Shown here one piece after another: positions 31,262 to 40,680 of a stretch of 64,000 nt of DNA (its first letter is position 1; each line of letters opens with the position of its first letter). This stretch comes from Sporisorium sorghi. Taxonomy: Eukaryota; Basidiomycota; Ustilaginomycetes; Ustilaginales; Ustilaginaceae. The stretch is from contig JALCCG010000071.1 of NCBI GenBank assembly GCA_023212695.1, forward strand, positions 18,857-82,856, read 5' to 3'. The notes under the pieces are model-generated. The model ran no database searches. It was not told the DNA's origin and saw only the letters and a list, made by a program, of their open reading frames with translations. A program made the translations under genes and the position numbers.

Positions 31262-33049
31262 AAGGTAATCGAAATGGTGTAGTTGTTCGTGTGTGCGGCG
31301 TGTGTGTGTGTGGTTGAGGTCCCCCTTCCCGACTGCCCCAGATATTTGATTGATCAGCCTTTCCTCCCGTGGCTGGTTGATTGAACAACGGCGGCTAGAT
31401 CAAAGCCTCTCCTGTCTCGGGAGAGGTGCGAGAAACTAGGATTTAGGTCATGATCCCTCTACGCTTCCGTGGGACTTGACCCATTGAATGTTTCTCACAT
31501 GCTTTGCTTTCGACGACTGAAATGGATTGGGAATGAGGTGGGGTTCGACGTGGTCGTCTTACGCGATCGCTTGTGTTGCGCTTGCGACTCATGGGCTCGA
31601 TTCGACGATGTTTTGGATGGTGCTGTCGGCGGAAGAGAGGAGCTGCAGTTGCGGCTGGGTAGGCCCCCGTTGTTCGGGTGCCGACGTTCTTCAAGGGATT
31701 CAATGGCATCACGTTGATGCTAGCTTTACGGTGCGACGACGATCCGTGGATGTGGGTTGTTTTGCGTGTACGATGCCATTGCGAGCAGTGTTGATGTGTG
31801 TGCATCTCAATGGACACGTTGACAATGGCGAACTGGCATGCTGGCTCTCCTCCCGGAGATCCACCTTCACATCCAGTCTCGACAAGGCATTTACAAGTCC
31901 TAAAGCAACAGCCGGCCCCCTGCTTTGCTTGTCCCCACCCCTCCCTTGGTCTCAGCCTAGAGCTTTATCGGCTGTAAGAGTGTGGAGCAGCGTGCCGTGT
32001 TCCCGTAGGAAACACCCGCTGCCCCTCTCCCATCAACCGCGTTCACGCTCGGGATCAAAGCTTGAGGCGGCGGGAAGTGGTACAGGACAAGCAGGCAAGG
32101 GGCGACCCACAGGTGGATTGTCGGTAGCAGAGCTCGAAAGAGGGCTCCGTTGCCGCAGGCCAAACCGCGTCCCGTGAGATCCTAAGGGATTGTGTTCGGT
32201 GTTGCTATCCCACCTACAGACTTCCTTTCACTCGTAACACCATTTGTGCAGCTTCGGTCACGTACAGAGTAGCAACAGAGCTGCGTAAAACAATAGAGGC
32301 AACAAGAGGCGGCGAAGAAAGCGGCTCGCGCGTGGTGACGATCGGCATCGGGACCTGACGATCTCGCCCATCGGGGGCTGCTTCTCGACCGCGGTCGACC
32401 CTGCCGATCCCCCACGGCATGAGCCGACCAGCGTCTCGGGCCGAACAAGGCGCCTTCGAAGCCAAGACACGGATGTATGCGCCGAACAAGTGCATGCATC
32501 GTCGATGAGCATGCGGTTACAGGCGAAAGGCGCACAGGATCCAGCTCGCCACGCTTACGCCGACCCATGATCAGAAGCATGTTGGTCAGTCTATGGAATC
32601 TCAACACAGGGTCTCGCTGGGATACTATGTGAGACAGATGCTCGTCGCTATCGAAACCATACCACACCGTTGGCGATGGGGAGTGTCGTGAGAGGTGGGG
32701 CCGAAGATTGGACAAAAGCGAGAAAGAGAAGCGCGTGCTCAAGTAGGGACTCCGTTGGAACCGTCGCGATAACAACCCGATCTGCTCCCAGAGAGAGGAT
32801 ATCCAGCACGTGCTACGCATCTCTCGCTGCTTCTCTACGTCGCCTCGCGCTCCCGGATCAGGCTCCAGATTGTCATCTATTCGGGGAATGCTCGAGTCGG
32901 ATATCCACCGCCAAGCGAACGAGGACGAGGCGACAATAGACAATAGAAAGGAAAGAAAGCCATCGTCGAGAAGCGCAAAAGACGACATTCCTGAAAATGA
33001 GCAGAGCAGCGAGTCGAATTTCATCCGATCTTCAGGAAATTCCGGCTAA

Positions 33050-33500
33050 ATTGAGCTGCATAGTGTTAGAAATAAAATTCATTTGTATGACTTGAGTGTC
33101 TTGGTCGATGATAGTGCATCGGCTGAGGAACTTCCAGCATCATGTGGACCATTCCATAACTGGGTGGTCACATGCGGAAGTTTTTCACTCTAGTTTTTCA
33201 CTCTTCTTTTGTGGCCTACAGCGTAGCACTAAGGCTATATAACAACCTCACCCAGGTCCCCATCTTTGTACTTAGAATCTTCATCCACTCAAGCAACAAA
33301 GATACTGTCGAGGTTGCCAGTCTTTTTATGAAACAGGCCAACTATGTTGACGCGCCACTGCACAAGACATGCAAAAGGATTAATTATCTTTTACATAGGA
33401 GTCTAGAAAAGAAATGGGCTCCGAACGCGCTCTCAGATTTTGTGGAAAAAAGTCTAAATTTATTCGGGTTGCGCTCTGTTGTGTACCACTGCACGCAACG
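33050..33500. other. AT-rich island with a 111-codon frame
   Basis: Counting 60-nt lines by eye gives about 33-50% G+C here, against well over 50% in the neighbouring genes. It holds a TATATAA at 33236-33242 and a plus-strand ATG frame at 33172-33507 (MRKFFTLVFHSSFV...) with A/T-rich codons unlike the window's genes. The product is not recognised. It could be relic foreign or transposon DNA, or a promoter element. Confidence 0.4.
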
Positions 33501-33891
33501 TCGCTGAGATTTCTCGATTTGTGTTCAGCTTGGCATTCGTTCGTGTGGCAGTCCCTTGGATCCATTCTGTATGCTCCTCTGGTTCAAGCCAGCATCCTTG
33601 TCCTGCTTAAGAGGTCGAGCAGCGAGTATGCATGATCGAACCGGCAATCAGCTGCGAGCTTCTGCACTGCATTGCACTGCACTGCAAGTCAGGTTCGGAA
33701 AAATTAAGCTCAAAAACAAGGCGCGACGCACGATGATGTTGTTTTGCGCACCACCGGTTGCCCGAAGGCTGTTGTAACTCGGAGCGGAAGTCAACGAGAG
33801 CAAAGATCGAAACCTCTTGGAAAGCGTAAGCGAGCAATTAGAGCTCCTTCGATCGTCGACTGCAGTTTCGCAAGGGTCAGGGTCCACGTCC

Positions 33892-33917
33892 AAAAAAAAA
33901 AAAAAAAAAAAAAAAAA
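33892..33917. repeat. Poly(dA:dT) tract, 26 A
   Basis: Uninterrupted, inside the long region upstream of the WOPR gene, not next to a called gene. Confidence 0.85.
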
Positions 33918-35472
33918 CGCCTTCTGATCGAGAAGCCGAAATTTGGGCTTTTGCTTTAGCCGAGCTTTCGATCCTCACCTGTGCATATTTTTATGGCAAT
34001 CAGGGCTTCCAACGGGATCCGCAGAACCGCACGCGCTCCTCCGCCTCCGCACACCGCTCAAGGTTAAGGTTTTGCGAAAGAGACAGAGAGCGCACACCGC
34101 ATGCCGTGTTCTCCAGCCGATGCCACAAGCGCAGCCGAGCCGAGCCAAGCCGCAGCGCGAGTCTTATTTCCTGCGACTTCTGGGTAGATGCACTGCGAAC
34201 GAGTCTACCACTGCACTCGGCGATGCAATGCTTGCTTATTTTTTGTGTGCATTGTGAAAAAGTCAGGCTCCAGCCGCGCCGGATCCAGCGACGGTCCCGG
34301 CCCCTTTTGCTCTCGTCGCCGACCTGACACCGGCTGTTAGAGGGCCGTTCAGAAGAAGGGGGACCTCGCTCGATGACGCTCAAAAAACAAACGAGAGAGG
34401 CACATGGTGGACTTGTCGAAACGCTTACCGAAACACAGATCGCATGGCTTGACCGGCCTCTGAGTCAGTCAGCGCAAGCGGGCTATGTATGCAGCATGAC
34501 AGGGCAGTAGCGATGCACGAACAGGGATCGCGATCGGAAAACGTACCAGCCATTGTGTGAGACGGGCGATAACCTTGACCGGAGGCAAGCGGTTGAAGGT
34601 CCGCCATTGAGCTGTAGCATTCCGATCGCGCAACAAAGCGTGCCAAGGGTCGTCTTCGCCGTCGTCGTCTTACGAAAAAAAAAAATGACTCGTCAACTCC
34701 GACACCAAGCCCACATTGCGCAGCGGTACAGTACCTCTCTGCTCGGCGAACCCTTCAAGGGCGCGATGAACACCTGGCCTCGCTTGCAACACCTCGCTCA
34801 ACCCTGAAGCTCTCGAAAGCCTGCACACACACACGTTTAAATTTGAGCTTTGGCCATCGGTAGATGCATGGTCCTCGATAACATCTGCTTACCCGACCTT
34901 TCCAACCCCGGCCTGCAAAGCTCGGCTATGCAAGCTTCAGTCAGAGGTGTCGCCGGTCTCGAAGTAGGGTACTGTAGACCGCGCGGAGCCGCACAGCTCG
35001 GTTGAGAGCGATCGAGATCGAGATCACGTTGCTTCTTCTTGGAATGGTCGGCAGTGCGGGAGCCACTAAGAGACGCACGACCGCTTTCCCGCTGCTGATG
35101 GTTCATTGTCGACAGACAAAGAGTCAACGAGGCGACAATGCCGGGCTCTGTCGGAGCCCGGAGGCGAACGGTTGTTAGCGTTCCTTGGAAGCGTAAGCAA
35201 GCGTTTCGTTCAAGAGCAGATACGAGCAAAGCGTCGTCGGTGCGCAAGGAATTTCATTTCTCTTATGGCCACGACCATCGCTGGCTACATGAAGCCCGCT
35301 GCGGTAGCGCATCTTTATTTTATTTCTAAGGCGTCACAGGCAGTTGAACAGTCAAAGTGGAAACTGCAATTTCAAAATGCAGCCAACCTAAAATATTTTT
35401 TTTAGAGCGCAGCTGGACTGTTGCCCTTGCTGGTCTTGCTCTGGCTTGTTTTCCTCCGGACTCCAGGTCGCG

Positions 35473-35475
<3 letters not shown>

Positions 35476-35506
<31 letters not shown>
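35476..35506. repeat. Poly(dA:dT) tract, 31 T
   Basis: Uninterrupted, about 1.1 kb before the WOPR start codon. Confidence 0.85.
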
Positions 35507-35509
<3 letters not shown>

Positions 35510-36600
35510 TTCGGGTTCCGCGCCCTTCCCCCTTTTTTCCCCCACCAATCGGCTGATGAACCCGTCGCCCCTCGCCTGGAGATAAGAATTTTGTTTCTTG
35601 TTTTTAGCTTACAACCCTGTCGATCGTGGTCCACATTTTCGAAGGCGTCGCGATTGCTCTCTCTCTCTCTCTCTCATTGTGTTTGCCCGATCAAAGTCCG
35701 CCCCTCCGCGGCTTCACGTTCACCTTTGTTCTTTCGCATGGAGTCGGTCAAAGACGCACATAGTCATCACCACACGCCGGTGAATGGGTGCAAAACTCGG
35801 GTTCGCCTGCAGTACTTGCCTCTCAAAGCTCAGCGTCTTTGGGCGTTGCTGTGCTCTGCTTATTGTTCGGGACGGCACCTTTCTACTTTGCGCAGCGATG
35901 CACGATCACAGTCTAAATTGCGAAAAGGAAAAGAAAAACTTTTTTTTTTCCCAGAATTTTCCTCGGAATTTAAGTCTAAAATTGAGAATCTTGGTCCCTT
36001 GCCGCTGTAGCAGAAATGGCTGATTGATGGCTGAGGTGTCATGACTGTGTCTCTCGCCACCAAATCCATACTGTCTCTCTCTCATTCTCGCAAAGCAGCG
36101 CACATCCTTGGCGGCCAGCCACACGGCACCACACACCATCCAGTCCTTTGCTAAGCTGAACGGCAGCAGCAGCAGCAGCAGCAGCAGCCTCCCTGGGTCG
36201 TGCAGCAAGCCACATCTTGTGTGCCTCCTCGATCCCATTCCTCTCTCTCTCTCTCTTTCTCCTCCTCACTGCTTACCGCGCATTCTCACTTTCTCTCACT
36301 CTCTCCATCCACATTCTATGGCGACGTTGCTTCGCTGATCATCATCATCATCACCGTCGTCCTTTCCTTTGCTACGACTTCCGTCTTCACCATCATCTTC
36401 ACCGCCGTTTGCCTTTGATATCGTCTGGCTTTTCATACCATTGCCTTGTCATCCTTCCCTCGATTGGCAAAGCTAGCCGCGAGGGTTTCTTCACCACGGT
36501 TCGCTCCATTCAGCCGCACCCATTTTTCGAATAACATAGGCCACTCGTCGATCCTGCTGGCTCGTAATCATACGCTTAGCTCGTCTTCACACTCTCCACC

Positions 36601-38649
36601 ATGCCAGGCCACTACTCGGACAATTCGTACCCCAACGATCGCTACTCGCACCACGCCGAGCCTGCCAGCAACATGCATCCTTACACAGCTTCTCGCTACA
36701 CGCCTTCCAGGCCCGACTTTGCTCGCTCCCAGACCATGCCCCGCGGCCCGCTTCCAGGTCCTCCCCACGGTCCCATGTATCCTGACCACGCTGCCTCTGA
36801 CCGAGCCTACCCGTCGCACCACCACGCTCCTCCTCACCCCACCTACACGCGACACCATCACTCGTACTACGATGAGCGCGGTCCTCTGCTGCCGCCTCCC
36901 CTCCACCACCGACACTCCAACCATGAAGAGCCTTACTACGCCTACGACGGTCGTTCGCCCACCTCGACCAGCCCTGCGCAGCCGCATACACCTTACGCAT
37001 ATGGCCACCATGCTCACCACGCCCAGCATCCCGCTCACGTAGCGCACCCGCATCACGCCTCTTTCTCGTCCACGGGCTCTTCTGCCTCTTCCTCGCTTCA
37101 CACCATGCGTGCCGCCATCTCGCATCCTATGGTAGTGCCCACCGGCTCCCAGCAGCAGCCCACGTACCGCGGCCACATCAAGACCACCAAAGACGCCATT
37201 CTCTTGCTCGCCGCGTGCGACCTTGTCGACGATGCTGGCGCTCCGGGCGTGCCTCCTCCGCGTCGCGTCAACCGCCGTCTGCTCGACTCGGAGCGCGCCG
37301 ACCTCATCTGCTCTGGCAGCATCTTTGTCTGGGACGAAAAGGAGGCCGGCATGCGTCGTTGGACCGACGGCAAGTGCTGGTCTGCCAGTCGCGTCAGCGG
37401 CTGCTTCCTCACCTACCGCGAGCTCGAAGCACGCAAGAAGCCCTCGTCGTCCATCACTGGTGGCCCCACCTCGAACCTCTACAAGGCTGAGGGCCTCATC
37501 AAGCAGTCGTTCAGCATGACCACCACTTCAGGTCGCAAGCTGCACGTCATCTCGTATTACACCAAGCGCGATGTGCGCGAAGGTCTGCTGCGCCGTGTCA
37601 GCGAAGATCCGCGCTTTGTCGGCGAGAGCGGCGGCGAGTGGGGTCTTTCCGTCGACGAGGCCGAGTATCCCGATCCGATCAGCCGCGCCGGCGATCTTCC
37701 TCCGGGCGTCAATCCTGACGACCTTGAAGGCTCTCAGTCGCCTCCTCCCGCCTCGGCACACGTCGAGCCTGCCGATATGCGTGCCTCGCGCGCTGCCGCA
37801 GTGATGCACCCGAGGGAGGCGAGCTTCCATGCTCTTAACACGTCGCCTGGTCCCAGAGGCACCATGGACGAGCGAGCACTCATGGATCGCAGCCGCATCT
37901 CGCCCAGCTCGAGGGAGCCGCACCTCGTCTCGCCGCGCGAGTCTGCATCCAGGCGCAATCTCGACAGTCTCGTGCCTGCTTACCGTCACCACGTCAAGGC
38001 TGAGCCCGTGGACAGGCTGTCGTACACTGCCGATGCGACGCCGCTGCACGAGGCACGCGGTCTGTTGCCCATTCGGCCCATTCCGGTGGACTCGCAGTAT
38101 GCCGAGCTTACGGTGCGTCGTAGCAGCAACGAGCAAGCAATCGAGCTTTCGCCTCGCGATGCCGGTATGCTCTATGGCCGCAAGCGATCCTACCAGGACT
38201 TTCGTGGTGCTGCTGCTGCTGCTGCTGCTGGCCCGTCGTTTGACGAGGCAGCCAACGAGCCCAAGCCGACGCGGCCGCGGTTGCAGCGCATGCGCAGCTC
38301 GAGCATGAGCAACCCGTACACGTCGGCCAAGGACGTGCTGGCGCCCATCCGCCCCATCGGTCGTGCGGGCTCGGACGACGAGGGTGTCTCGAAGCTTCGC
38401 TCGACGCACGCTGCACCGGCCGGGTTCAACAAGGACCAGCAGCATGACTCGGCGGTGGGCGCGCTGCTCAGCCTGCGCAGCGGCAGCGGCAGCGGCACGA
38501 GCGACGACTCGTCCATGCCGCTCAAGGTCATGTCGCAGTCGCCCGCGACGAGTGCGCCCAGCAGTGGCGCCGAGGAGGATGCGAGTGCTAAGCCCGCTTT
38601 CTCGCGCATGGATAGGGCCGCGCTGGACCGTTTTAGTGTGCGCATTTGA
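36601..38649 (+). CDS. WOPR-domain transcription factor (Gti1/Pac2 family)
   Basis: 682 aa, single exon. The WOPR DNA-binding domain spans about 188-335. The first half shows TYRGHIKTTKDAILLLAAC, RVNRRLLDSERADLICSGSIFVWDE, GMRRWTDGKCWSASRVSG and FLTYRELE. After a short Ser/Gly linker the second half shows YKAEGLIKQSFSMTT, GRKLHVISYYTKRDV and LRRVSEDPRF. Relatives (Wor1, Ryp1, Sge1, smut Ros1, fission-yeast Pac2 and Gti1) are regulators of morphology, sporulation or host interaction. Most begin with the WOPR domain, whereas here ~185 residues rich in His, Pro, Tyr and Ser precede it (runs such as HHAHHAQHPAHVAHPHH). The C-terminal half is low-complexity with a poly-Ala run. I cannot tell by reading whether it is the Ros1 or the Pac2 orthologue, so no symbol is given. 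Confidence 0.92.
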   Translation: MPGHYSDNSYPNDRYSHHAEPASNMHPYTASRYTPSRPDFARSQTMPRGPLPGPPHGPMYPDHAASDRAYPSHHHAPPHPTYTRHHHSYYDERGPLLPPPLHHRHSNHEEPYYAYDGRSPTSTSPAQPHTPYAYGHHAHHAQHPAHVAHPHHASFSSTGSSASSSLHTMRAAISHPMVVPTGSQQQPTYRGHIKTTKDAILLLAACDLVDDAGAPGVPPPRRVNRRLLDSERADLICSGSIFVWDEKEAGMRRWTDGKCWSASRVSGCFLTYRELEARKKPSSSITGGPTSNLYKAEGLIKQSFSMTTTSGRKLHVISYYTKRDVREGLLRRVSEDPRFVGESGGEWGLSVDEAEYPDPISRAGDLPPGVNPDDLEGSQSPPPASAHVEPADMRASRAAAVMHPREASFHALNTSPGPRGTMDERALMDRSRISPSSREPHLVSPRESASRRNLDSLVPAYRHHVKAEPVDRLSYTADATPLHEARGLLPIRPIPVDSQYAELTVRRSSNEQAIELSPRDAGMLYGRKRSYQDFRGAAAAAAAGPSFDEAANEPKPTRPRLQRMRSSSMSNPYTSAKDVLAPIRPIGRAGSDDEGVSKLRSTHAAPAGFNKDQQHDSAVGALLSLRSGSGSGTSDDSSMPLKVMSQSPATSAPSSGAEEDASAKPAFSRMDRAALDRFSVRI

Positions 38650-38787
38650 TTGTGAGAATGGACTCTTTGTACTGTATACCTCGGCTTTTGTAATCGGTTG
38701 TGGCATCTATGCATTTGTGACTTTATACACGTAGCACTTGTTAATCTGCATAGGTTTTTTTTGCGAATGTGGTGTGTGGGAGTGTGA

Positions 38788-38832
38788 GGAGGGTGTGCGG
38801 AGGGTGTGCGGAGGGGTGTGCGGAGGGGTGAG
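38788..38832 (+). repeat. G-rich minisatellite
   Basis: About four tandem copies of an 11-12 nt unit of the form GGAGGG(G)TGTGC. The G-rich strand bias continues to about 38900 (GGTTGGTGCGG, TTTGGGGTGG, GGGAGGAGGAGGGG). Guanine-quadruplex formation is possible (inference). Confidence 0.7.
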
Positions 38833-38916
38833 GATGAGGGTGTGGTTGGTGCGGTGGACGAGTTTGGGGTGGTAGGGAGGAGGAGGGGAATCGGGATCGG
38901 AGAGTGTGTGTGGCCG

Positions 38917-39014
38917 ATTGGTGGTTGTCGGAAGTTGGTTTCAGGGTGAGCATCGTCCCTGCCCAGCAAGCTTGTTCTACGACGACGACTTGGTTTCTGG
39001 ATCAGATGTCTTTG

Positions 39015-39058
<44 letters not shown>

Positions 39059-39114
39059 AAAAAAAGGGCTAAAAAAAAAAAGAAAAAAAAACAACTCACA
39101 CACAAAATAAACAG
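38917..39114. repeat. Left copy of an error-degraded duplication at the assembly gap
   Basis: Bases 38917-39018 align without gaps to 39125-39226 (about 70 of 102 identical by eye), both followed by a long A-run. Beyond the A-run, 39054-39114 looks like 39258-39316 with most non-A bases turned into A. This points to a low-quality contig end rather than a biological repeat. Confidence 0.75.
39019..39053. repeat. Poly(dA:dT) tract, 35 A (left of gap)
   Basis: Uninterrupted; probably the same genomic tract as 39227-39253, seen twice because of the false gap. Confidence 0.7.
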
Positions 39115-39124
39115 NNNNNNNNNN
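39115..39124. other. Assembly gap (10 N)
   Basis: Ten ambiguous bases joining two contig ends. The flanks duplicate each other, so the gap is probably an artefact and the true spacing is about 200 nt shorter. Confidence 0.95.
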
Positions 39125-39222
39125 TTTGGTGGTTGTCGCACGTTTTGTCCAGGGTGGCGCCCCTCCCCGCCCACAAAGATTTTTCTAAGACGCACCTTTT
39201 GTTTTTGGTACAAATTATTTTG

Positions 39223-39257
<35 letters not shown>

Positions 39258-39316
39258 GTCGAAAAGGAGGCTCTAAAAATCGATCGAAAAACGATCATCT
39301 CACACACAGTATACAG
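39125..39316. repeat. Right copy of an error-degraded duplication at the assembly gap
   Basis: Counterpart of 38917-39114. Here the part before the A-run is the degraded one and the part after it (from about 39254) reads as ordinary sequence. Confidence 0.75.
39227..39253. repeat. Poly(dA:dT) tract, 27 A (right of gap)
   Basis: Uninterrupted; probable second rendering of the tract at 39019-39053. Confidence 0.7.
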
Positions 39317-39970
39317 CGCCTTGCTCGAACAAGCTTAATCGCCCGATGTCCACCATCGAACAAGAAACGAGCACCCCATACGCGCTTCACCGAACAAGAC
39401 CTGCTACTGTGGTCAGGGCACACGTTGATAACCCTGGTGGCTGCCTTGGCAAGCAGGTGTGCTTGGTAAGCAGCAGGACACGTCGCAGATCGTCCTCACA
39501 CCCGACACACAGTCGATCCATCCAGCTGAGGCGACGCATCGCGACGCCTGCCTGGCGCCCATCCGAGACCGTCAAGCGTTTGTTACAGGCGCCGTTCTGT
39601 ATGATGACACAGCAGTGACACTCTCCCACCCACGGTCCCGAGAATCAAAGGTTTCGGGACACGATGGCCGAAACGCGAGGTGTGTGCACAGCAAAGCAAG
39701 GAGCTGCTCATTCGGAGTAGGAACAACGAAGCTTTGAATTTCTCGCACGTCTCGCTTACGACTATCGACAGCAGCGATGTGACACTAAAGGCGGAGTGGG
39801 GCCGAGAATCTTGGCTGGCGTCCGCTGTCAGTTCAGCATCGGATGGCGATCTGCGCACTTATCGTGGGAACAAGGTAGGAAGCAGCCCAAGTTTCTGCGG
39901 CTGCCAAGCGACGGTTGTGATGGATGTGTGCGCACGTTGATGATGTCGCGTCGATGACAGACCCACACTC

Positions 39971-40327
39971 CTACGCCGATCCTTTCTTGGAAGCGAACGC
40001 AGCGTGATCGGTGTTCCGCACCAGGTGTCTGTCGTGCTGCAACTCTCGAAACCGCTTGACCGCCTCTACATCCAAAACGATATCCTCGAGCACCTCGTTG
40101 ACAAACTCGATAAACTCGAGGTAGCGTTGCAAGCGCTCGGCGATCTTGACCATGCGTGCTGCGTCAAAGCGAACGTCGCGGTCGTGTTCGAGAACGTCGA
40201 TGCAGTCGAGTACGTCTTGCATGATGGATTCCGTTTTGGCTTCGTACTCCCACAGCGCGTCTTTGGCCTTCTGCAGCTGATCGGTGCCCGGCTGAGGCGG
40301 ATTGATGGGAGCCTTGGGAAGAGTCAT
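39971..40327 (-). CDS. Small helical protein of unknown function
   Basis: 118 aa, single exon. Not recognised. The N-terminus is Pro-rich (MTLPKAPINPPQPGTDQLQK). Residues about 18-100 are almost free of Gly/Pro and have heptad-like hydrophobic spacing (KDALWEYEAKTESIMQDVLDC, AARMVKIAERLQRYLEF, VNEVLEDIVLDVEAVKRF), predicting long amphipathic helices or a coiled coil. Such short helical proteins are common as subunits of kinetochore, Mediator or BLOC-type complexes, but no specific family could be matched. The start is the only suitable ATG. It lies in tandem with the SMP-30-like gene, 353 bp downstream of it on the same strand. Confidence 0.65.
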   Translation of the reverse strand: MTLPKAPINPPQPGTDQLQKAKDALWEYEAKTESIMQDVLDCIDVLEHDRDVRFDAARMVKIAERLQRYLEFIEFVNEVLEDIVLDVEAVKRFRELQHDRHLVRNTDHAAFASKKGSA

Positions 40328-40680
40328 GGTGACTGTGTGTGTTTCCGGCGAGGTTGTCTTCCGATGGTGTTGGGATGAGGTTTGGCTGGATAGGCCGGGG
40401 ACGCTGCGTGACTTTTAAAGCCACAGCAAAGACTCGGAGCACTTTCCGCACAGTGACAAAGCCAAGGGATATGCGCAGAGCGGAAGCATCGGCCATTCCG
40501 CAGTAGCGGCAAAGCGTTTGTGCGGCTCAGCCGGATGGCGCTGATCAAGCGTGACATTCAGGAGAAAGCTCAGTCGACCATGTTGAATCTCTCTTCGAAG
40601 AATGCTTCTTTGTCTGATTTCCATTCCACGTCTTCTAGAGCGCGTTGCTTGCTTGTTCCAACGTACAGTAGCGCCGACCT
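40328..40680. other. Intergenic between two minus-strand genes
   Basis: 353 nt: 3' end of the SMP-30-like gene and promoter of the small helical-protein gene. Nothing further recognised. Confidence 0.4.

Larger units (their letters stand above)
31262..36600. promoter_or_regulatory. 5.3-kb gene-poor region upstream of the WOPR regulator
   Basis: By far the longest stretch without a supportable gene in this window. Near the nucleoporin end there is a perfect 7-bp hairpin (arms 31406-31412 and 31420-31426). An AT-rich island lies at about 33050-33500. A/T tracts are at 33892-33917 and 35476-35506. CT repeats occur at 35654-35674 and 36240-36258, a (GCA)n run at 36163-36189, and ATC triplets near 36339-36356. 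The last ~350 nt before the WOPR ATG are pyrimidine-rich and contain short upstream ATG frames, as expected for a leader. Longer frames at 31527-32177 (+) and 32182-33024 (-) have no recognisable motif and overlap other open frames, so they are not called. It is best read as an extended control region, possibly with a non-coding transcript. Confidence 0.5.
38650..39970. other. Intergenic with minisatellite, A-tracts and assembly gap
   Basis: 1321 nt (as assembled) between the WOPR gene and the small minus-strand gene. Holds a G-rich minisatellite, two A-tracts, ten Ns and an error-degraded duplication, each listed separately. The remainder (39320-39970) has only short overlapping frames and no recognised gene. 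Confidence 0.6.

Noticed and set aside
31527..32177. 216-codon plus-strand frame after the nucleoporin gene
   Set aside because: Cys/Trp/Ser/Arg-rich reading with no domain, overlapped by other frames; typical of non-coding G/C-rich DNA.
32182..33024. 280-codon minus-strand frame upstream of the WOPR gene
   Set aside because: No motif and irregular composition; the opposite strand is open over parts of it too. Kept only as a point to check by RNA-seq.
33667..33690. Short CTGCA/TTGCACTG repeats
   Set aside because: Only a few imperfect units; similar fragments occur near 51160. Too short to call a satellite or mobile element.
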